Shown here one piece after another: positions 58,701 through 64,000 of a DNA stretch of 64,000 nucleotides. This DNA comes from Paragonimus westermani (taxonomy: Eukaryota > Platyhelminthes > Trematoda > Plagiorchiida > Troglotrematidae), in the NCBI GenBank assembly GCA_008508345.1, contig QNGE01000749.1, positions 12,433 to 76,432 on the forward strand, given 5' to 3'. The notes under the pieces were generated by a model. The model did no database searches. It saw only the letters and a list, made by a program, of their open reading frames with translations, and was not told the DNA's origin. Position 1 is the first letter of the stretch. Each line of letters opens with the position of its first letter. A program made the translations under genes and the position numbers.

Positions 58701-61700
58701 CAACAGGGAAAATGGCAAAAGTTATATAGATGAACGGTGCAATCACTTCTCAGAGGTTTGTGTTCACTTGGTGTTAGCGCCAAAAACTGCACGAACGTTA
58801 TTAAATATACGTTAATGTTCAATGTAGAGTTTACTTTTGGTTGATTTTCTGTGTTAAGGTATGAAGCAGGAGATTAAACATGAAAGCATCCTGAGATTTA
58901 CCAAAGAAATTCCATAAACTACCAGTTTAAATGGCCTATTCCACTTGAGAATTATATGAACTTCGTTGGTGAGTATGACCAATCTCCAGGAAGCATAGTT
59001 GTAGAGCAAGTAATCAAAATGTGAATGTTCTGAAGGGTTTAGAAGCACACTCGACTACCCTCCTTTTAACAGCATTGTGCGACGTTTGATTATCCTTGTC
59101 TGATAGTCGATAAAATTGTGCAGGCTTTTGAATACCTGGCTTGACTGTTTAACACTCGGAAATACTTCCGAATGGGTAGTAGCGACCGAGAACTTCAATA
59201 CTACACGTTGAGAACAAACAACATTACTTCGCCATGTATCCATTATTATTTGGTTTATTAGTGGTCACGTTACCTACAGCTGTGTGTTACGAGGTGCGGG
59301 AAATTTTACCTCCACAGGCAATGAAGGTAGTCAATAGGAGCTAACTTTGTTTGCATAGCTTCTCATCGTTTTCAGCAAAGGTCAACTAGACGGTCGATAT
59401 AGGGAAGCTAGGTACTGATGCAAGCATGTAGTTTGCGGTATTCGGCCACAGCTACATGTGCAAAAGCAAATAACGGAAAAACAGATAGCCGGGATTATGA
59501 TAAACATGCAGCATTGCAGAATTGTTCCATGTTTCACGATATTTTGCTTAGATTCACAGCTTGTTCGTAATTTTCATGACACGCAAGGTGCGACTAATGA
59601 AAGTGTAAGAAAGTAATTCATCCCCAAAAATACTTGTTTCTATACAATGTTCAAGCTGGTGAGCGAAACTAAATGTTTAACATTTTCTGTTTTACAATGG
59701 AAACCTACCCCAATTCACTGCCATCTAATGAGGCGATCGAACGGTGCTGTGTCTTCAGAAATTTACTCGCTTGCTTGTTCTGGAGCCTATCAGCTGAAAG
59801 TCATACTCGTTCGCTTACTATACTCAAATCCACCGGCGGTGATTACTTAAGGGTTTTATTAAACAAAGTGCGTACGATCACAATCTAATGTGGTTGTTCG
59901 GGTATGTGATTAACAGTTTCGAGCGTCACTAAAGTTCACCTGGAGGATCTCATCCAAGAAATTAAAAACCACAGTCCAGATCGATCGAAGACTATGGGGG
60001 CGCAAATCTTGCACTCTGCTGGTGTGTTTACTATTTCGTTATGCGACTGTGACCCTTGTGCTAGCAACGAACTGTCATAGTTACTGACTCTACTTTGATC
60101 TCTACTTACTGTTCACGTAGTCGTTTTCAGCCAAACGACCCGTGTTCACTTTACTAGGCATTTCTCGGTAATATCGTAAAGTTACTTCAATGCACGCTCA
60201 AGAACACGAGCCATTTCTCTCAGTCCATGAGCGAAAGAAGCACGACTGAAACGTATGGGTGGCGGATTAACAAAATTAACACGATAATCTGAACATGAAC
60301 GTTTAGGATGATACTCCGTATGCGATGACCTTTTACGATGTCTGTACAGTTTGTATAAATCAAAATCAAGTTGCATCTCCGTTTCGGTACATATTTAACG
60401 TCGTTTACCGGCAAAGCCGACCGAATTTAATAAACTTTGGCCAACCGTTCACAAATAACTTGAACAAATGAGTCGAATTTGTATAAACGAACGGAATGTT
60501 TAGGAAAATATATCGTCCTCATGAACAATCCGTTGATAAAAACATACCATTATCAGCATCCCGAGGTAGCGGCTGCTTAGAAACAACTGGCGGCAGAGTA
60601 CAGGTGTACTTCCCAAAGTATAGGTGGTGCAAGTTCTTTGTTTCTGGTCACATTCTGGTTGAGATCGGTAACATCTCTGCATCATTGTTCGTATAGCAAA
60701 GACGTTCAACTTCAATTTGGTCCAGGTGTTTCTGCTTAAGGAATAACAATGATTCGAACAGTAAGGAGATGTGGGTTTCTGGTGTTATGTGGAATTGAAC
60801 AGTCTGGTTGTACAGGGTAAGCCTCACTCTGCAACACATTGTGAGAAGAGATAGCTCTCAGGTGTCTGGGGTGTAAATCGCACACCCACAAATGTCATAT
60901 AATCAGGTCACAATCCATCAGTCTGGGTCAAGGTAGGATAAGTGCTCATGTGATCATGCCAGTTTCTCTATGCTTTTAGAGTAAACCCAGCGTTTGAACA
61001 TCCTTATCAATCACATATGACTTTTGTTTTGTTTGTGATTTAGGGACTCTTCTTAACCTCATGTTTTTTCTCCCGACGACCAAACTAGCATGCCTTGCAT
61101 CCCGAGTTGTTTATCTCAAAGTCAGAAGACTTCCCTGCATTTTGGCCACATTTCATCCCAAATGGTTGATGCACATTCCAAAGCTTTGCTCACCGGTCTT
61201 CAAATTCCCGACCAAGTGCCGTAATCACTCCTAAAGTTGAACAACGACTATGTAGCAGACAGTCACCAACACCTTGCCTAACTGCGCTCAGTCGTTCATC
61301 TACATAGCTGCAAGTTAGTACGTGGCTGCGAAGAAAGAAGAAAGCTGAACAGAAGGTTAGAAAATCAGCACTAGCAGGTGATAACGCTGCCTACTGACTG
61401 GGAAGTACTGAATGACGGATAATGCTGGCCTAAATTTAATGCCCACAACACGGGAAAGAAATTGACTTGTAAAAATAGTGCGCATTCAGCTTTATGAATC
61501 AAACGATGTCTGCTTTTTATCCAGTTCTGTGTTGCCAAGAGAATTTCCTGCACACCGTACGGCTCTCCTAGCAGCAGTCGGACCACCTTTACCACATCAC
61601 TTACGAAGCTCCACTAACGAACTGCTTGTGGGGAATTCAAATCATTTCTCTATTTATCAGTCTCAGGTGATCAACAGCTTTAACCTGACCACCTGAGGGA

Positions 61701-61970
61701 AATCGTTCCCTTAGTTTCGTTTGTTGTCTCTTATACATGGGTCCTTGATATCTTCTGTAATTATCCAGCCTAGATAAAGACTTACCAAAGGCTTTTGTTT
61801 GTCATATATTTTCGGCTATGAATTTGTGCATAGTGAGCTTACAATAATGAAAAGTCAACAATACCCATGAGCAAAATCCAGGTTTAGATCGGTTTGTCAG
61901 GACCACCGCAGCAAAACTCGACCTGCCTCGGAAGTCTTAATTGCGGGATTATGGAATGGAGTTAACAGGA
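55751..61970. other. No gene recognised
   Basis: ORFs do not exceed about 77 codons and none shows a family motif. A short PLE-like string, IYKRFVD, near 57445 is too short to call. Confidence 0.5.
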
Positions 61971-61976
61971 CAGTTA

Positions 61977-62272
61977 CTGATCATTGCTCACAAGCGAAAG
62001 CGGTTGAGCGTTCAGATTTGATAATTCGGTCGTGTCTAATGTGAGGTCAATGGCGCAGTGGTCAACATGGTTGACTCATGAAAAGTGTGGCCGGAGTTCA
62101 AATCCCGGCCGTGACAAGGCTAGCACTGCTGACGAGCCCTAATGAGAGTGGAACTCGAGCCTAGTGATTGTTTTCGAAAGAGGCTGGCTGTAAAGTCTAT
62201 CTGAATGCGAAGGCTGCGATCAAATGTGAGTGATGTTCAACTTGAAAATGAACCAAATCCCCGGCCACTCAC
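61977..62272 (+). mobile_element. tRNA-derived SINE, full-length copy
   Basis: This is the plus-strand counterpart of 10860-11150. Leader: CACAAGCGAAAGCGGTTGAG, then GCGTTCAGAT. tRNA head: A-box TGGCGCAGTGG near 62050, which fits the TRGYNNARYGG consensus, and B-box AGTTCAAATCC near 62096, about 35 bases later as in a tRNA. Body: GGAACTCGAGCCTAGTG, GAAAGAGGCTGGCTG and TCTATCTGAATGCGAAGGC. It ends AACTTGAAAATGAACC and AAATCCCCGG. No ATT tail follows here. A 72-codon ORF starting at 62230 begins within the SINE tail and is probably chance. Confidence 0.87.
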
Positions 62273-64000
62273 CAGTACGTATTAATATATTTGTCATTTC
62301 ACCTGTGGCGCTGCTTTTGGTCCTCCTTTTCGCTATGACATACAATGGACCGTTTGTACAGTCTGTTGCCCTTTTGCACTCTTGTTACATATTGTTTTTC
62401 ATACCTGATATGTTCATTTTACATGTAAACTACTTGTCTATTGTCTGAATCAATACTCACTTCGTCCTCGACTTCTGCTTTCACGCAGTCGTGATTGTCG
62501 TCGGCTAACCATGGCAGTGCCCTTCAACACGCTGGAGAAACCGAATTCGCTGAAATCTTTTTGTTATTGAAAGGGAGAACCTTCTCACAACACAGTGGAT
62601 TTAGTGTGGTGGAATCTGTAGTGAACAGCTACTAGGAGTCATTGTATTTGCCTTGTAACACTGTCGCCTCAACTCTTCGTTCCAATAAACTTTCCAGATA
62701 ACCATTCACTCCAAAGCGTTACAGTCAGGTAAGCAGTATCAGCCTGTTTTAATCAGCGGTATTTTCAGTATACCACACCACACGGTATGAAGTACACGTA
62801 GTCATCAGTTCATGTTGGCTTTTTTAAAACTGCGTTTTATTGAACTACTGATTCTCTGTATGATGGGAGTGCAGGATTGTCTTATATCAACTTTCTCATC
62901 GTATGTGACTGTGAAGGTTGGTTAGACTTTAGTGAGATGAATTAATTTGTTCAGTGAATTCCCCATTCTTGAAATAGATATTTATCGCCTACAGACAAAC
63001 TGTTTGAAAACGATTTTGAACTTTCTTAAAGTATGTTTTTACTTACAATTTTTATCAAAACGCTAATCAGAAGGGTGTGCAGCGTACTGTTCATTGCTAC
63101 GTCATAAATTTATCAGTATGATGTATCGGAAGGTAAAAGTGACACTAGAAGATCGTGATTTTCAGGTGATCCGTTACTACTGGAAGTAGAACACTTTTTA
63201 GAAATACCAACCCATTCACACTAGTTACAGAAAGGGACACCGATGAAAATGAATATACGTATACCGTACACTATCCCTTTTGATATCACCCCGGTCTAAC
63301 CCGTCAACCCGTTGCAGCCAGTTTTTGATGTCTTATCTTGAACTTTAAAATAGTACCAAACCGCTGAACCTTGAGAATTGATGCAAAATTCTTTTGGAGT
63401 TCAGAAAGCCCAGCCACTTCACCCACTGAACGTCCGCTAGGTTTGCGTTATTTTCACGTTTTCCAGGCATTTAGCCATATTTAAAAATGGAGTTCATCTG
63501 GAAAAAGTTACATCAAGCATAATTTCTTCGTGGTTTAAAATTTGAACTTTTGTCTGTCGTTTGATATTGTTGTTGTTCTAATCGCATAGATCATTTATTT
63601 TCAACCGCCGTTCCAGAACATGTCTGGTTTGGTTAGCATAACGTTTCAAGAGTTGTTCCGATGTAGAACTCGTGTTGTTTCTGCTGTGAAGTTGTTCTGT
63701 ACAAGAGTTTATGAAGACATGTGGAACACGTGTGAAATTGTCCTTGAGACGGTAACATAACTGAAGATTACAGACGTTATTCCAAAGGCTGGTCAATTAG
63801 ATTCTCAAACTGTGCTTATATTAATACGTTGCGTGGCCTACATAAGATTGTCTTGTAATCCGTGCCTGGAGAATGTGCTTCCAACTGGGGTGTACTTTGC
63901 GATACTGGAAGATGTCTTGAACTAATTTTTTTATCCGTTTTCTTCCAAGTTCGTTTTCAGTTTTGTTGACACTTTTACGAAATAAGAGTGTTTTTTTACC
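62273..64000. other. No gene recognised
   Basis: Only short ORFs lie here, without motifs, and no repeat shared with the rest of the window was noticed. Confidence 0.5.

Noticed and set aside
1..64000. CRISPR arrays, operons, prophage or bacterial islands
   Set aside because: No regularly spaced repeats and no dense long ORFs; the content is eukaryotic transposon DNA.

Overview
The window looks like non-genic chromosomal DNA from a flatworm, most likely a digenean fluke. This is inferred from its mobile elements: a Ty3/Gypsy element whose Gag and Pol resemble the CsRn1 type described from liver flukes, a second Mag/K02A2.6-like Gypsy relic, Penelope-like elements (PLEs) with GIY-YIG endonuclease remnants, CR1/Jockey-like and other LINE fragments, and a tRNA-derived SINE family. 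Nothing is bacterial: there are no operons, ribosome binding sites or long dense ORFs, and almost every ORF over 60 codons is chance or a broken transposon gene. The species cannot be fixed from this sequence.  Layout. 1-2331: a nearly perfect inverted repeat (480-bp arms, 1371-bp spacer), cut by the left edge of the window. 2975-7090: a Gypsy-type LTR retrotransposon with 98.6% identical 280-bp LTRs but a wrecked coding interior. 9390-9720: a possible Tc1/mariner transposase relic. 10860-11360: two SINE copies in inverted orientation, one full length with an ATT-repeat tail. 13185-13559: a PLE GIY-YIG relic (minus). 17085-17430: two SINE copies, tail to tail. 17430-36980: a long stretch with no recognised gene. 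36990-38220: a LINE reverse transcriptase relic (plus). 39590-39930 and 54040-54390: two diverged copies of an unidentified repeat. 41400-43690: the second Gypsy relic, with Gag, zinc knuckles, protease, RT and RNase H still in order. 47880-48881: a PLE relic with RT and endonuclease. 48975-49065: a SINE tail. 51690-52660: a CR1/Jockey-like LINE RT (minus). 55112-55315: a tRNA-derived palindrome, followed by a third PLE relic at 55439-55750. 61977-62272: a full-length SINE copy.  How the parts relate. No host gene could be identified; two or three short exon-like ORFs are listed at low confidence. The window is best read as intergenic or long-intron DNA filled by successive insertions. The elements differ in age: the inverted repeat and Gypsy LTRs look young, the SINEs intermediate, and the Mag-like Gypsy, PLE and LINE relics old, with stops and frameshifts every few tens of codons. 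No copy encodes a complete set of proteins. Motif calls were made by reading translations by eye; no database search was possible.
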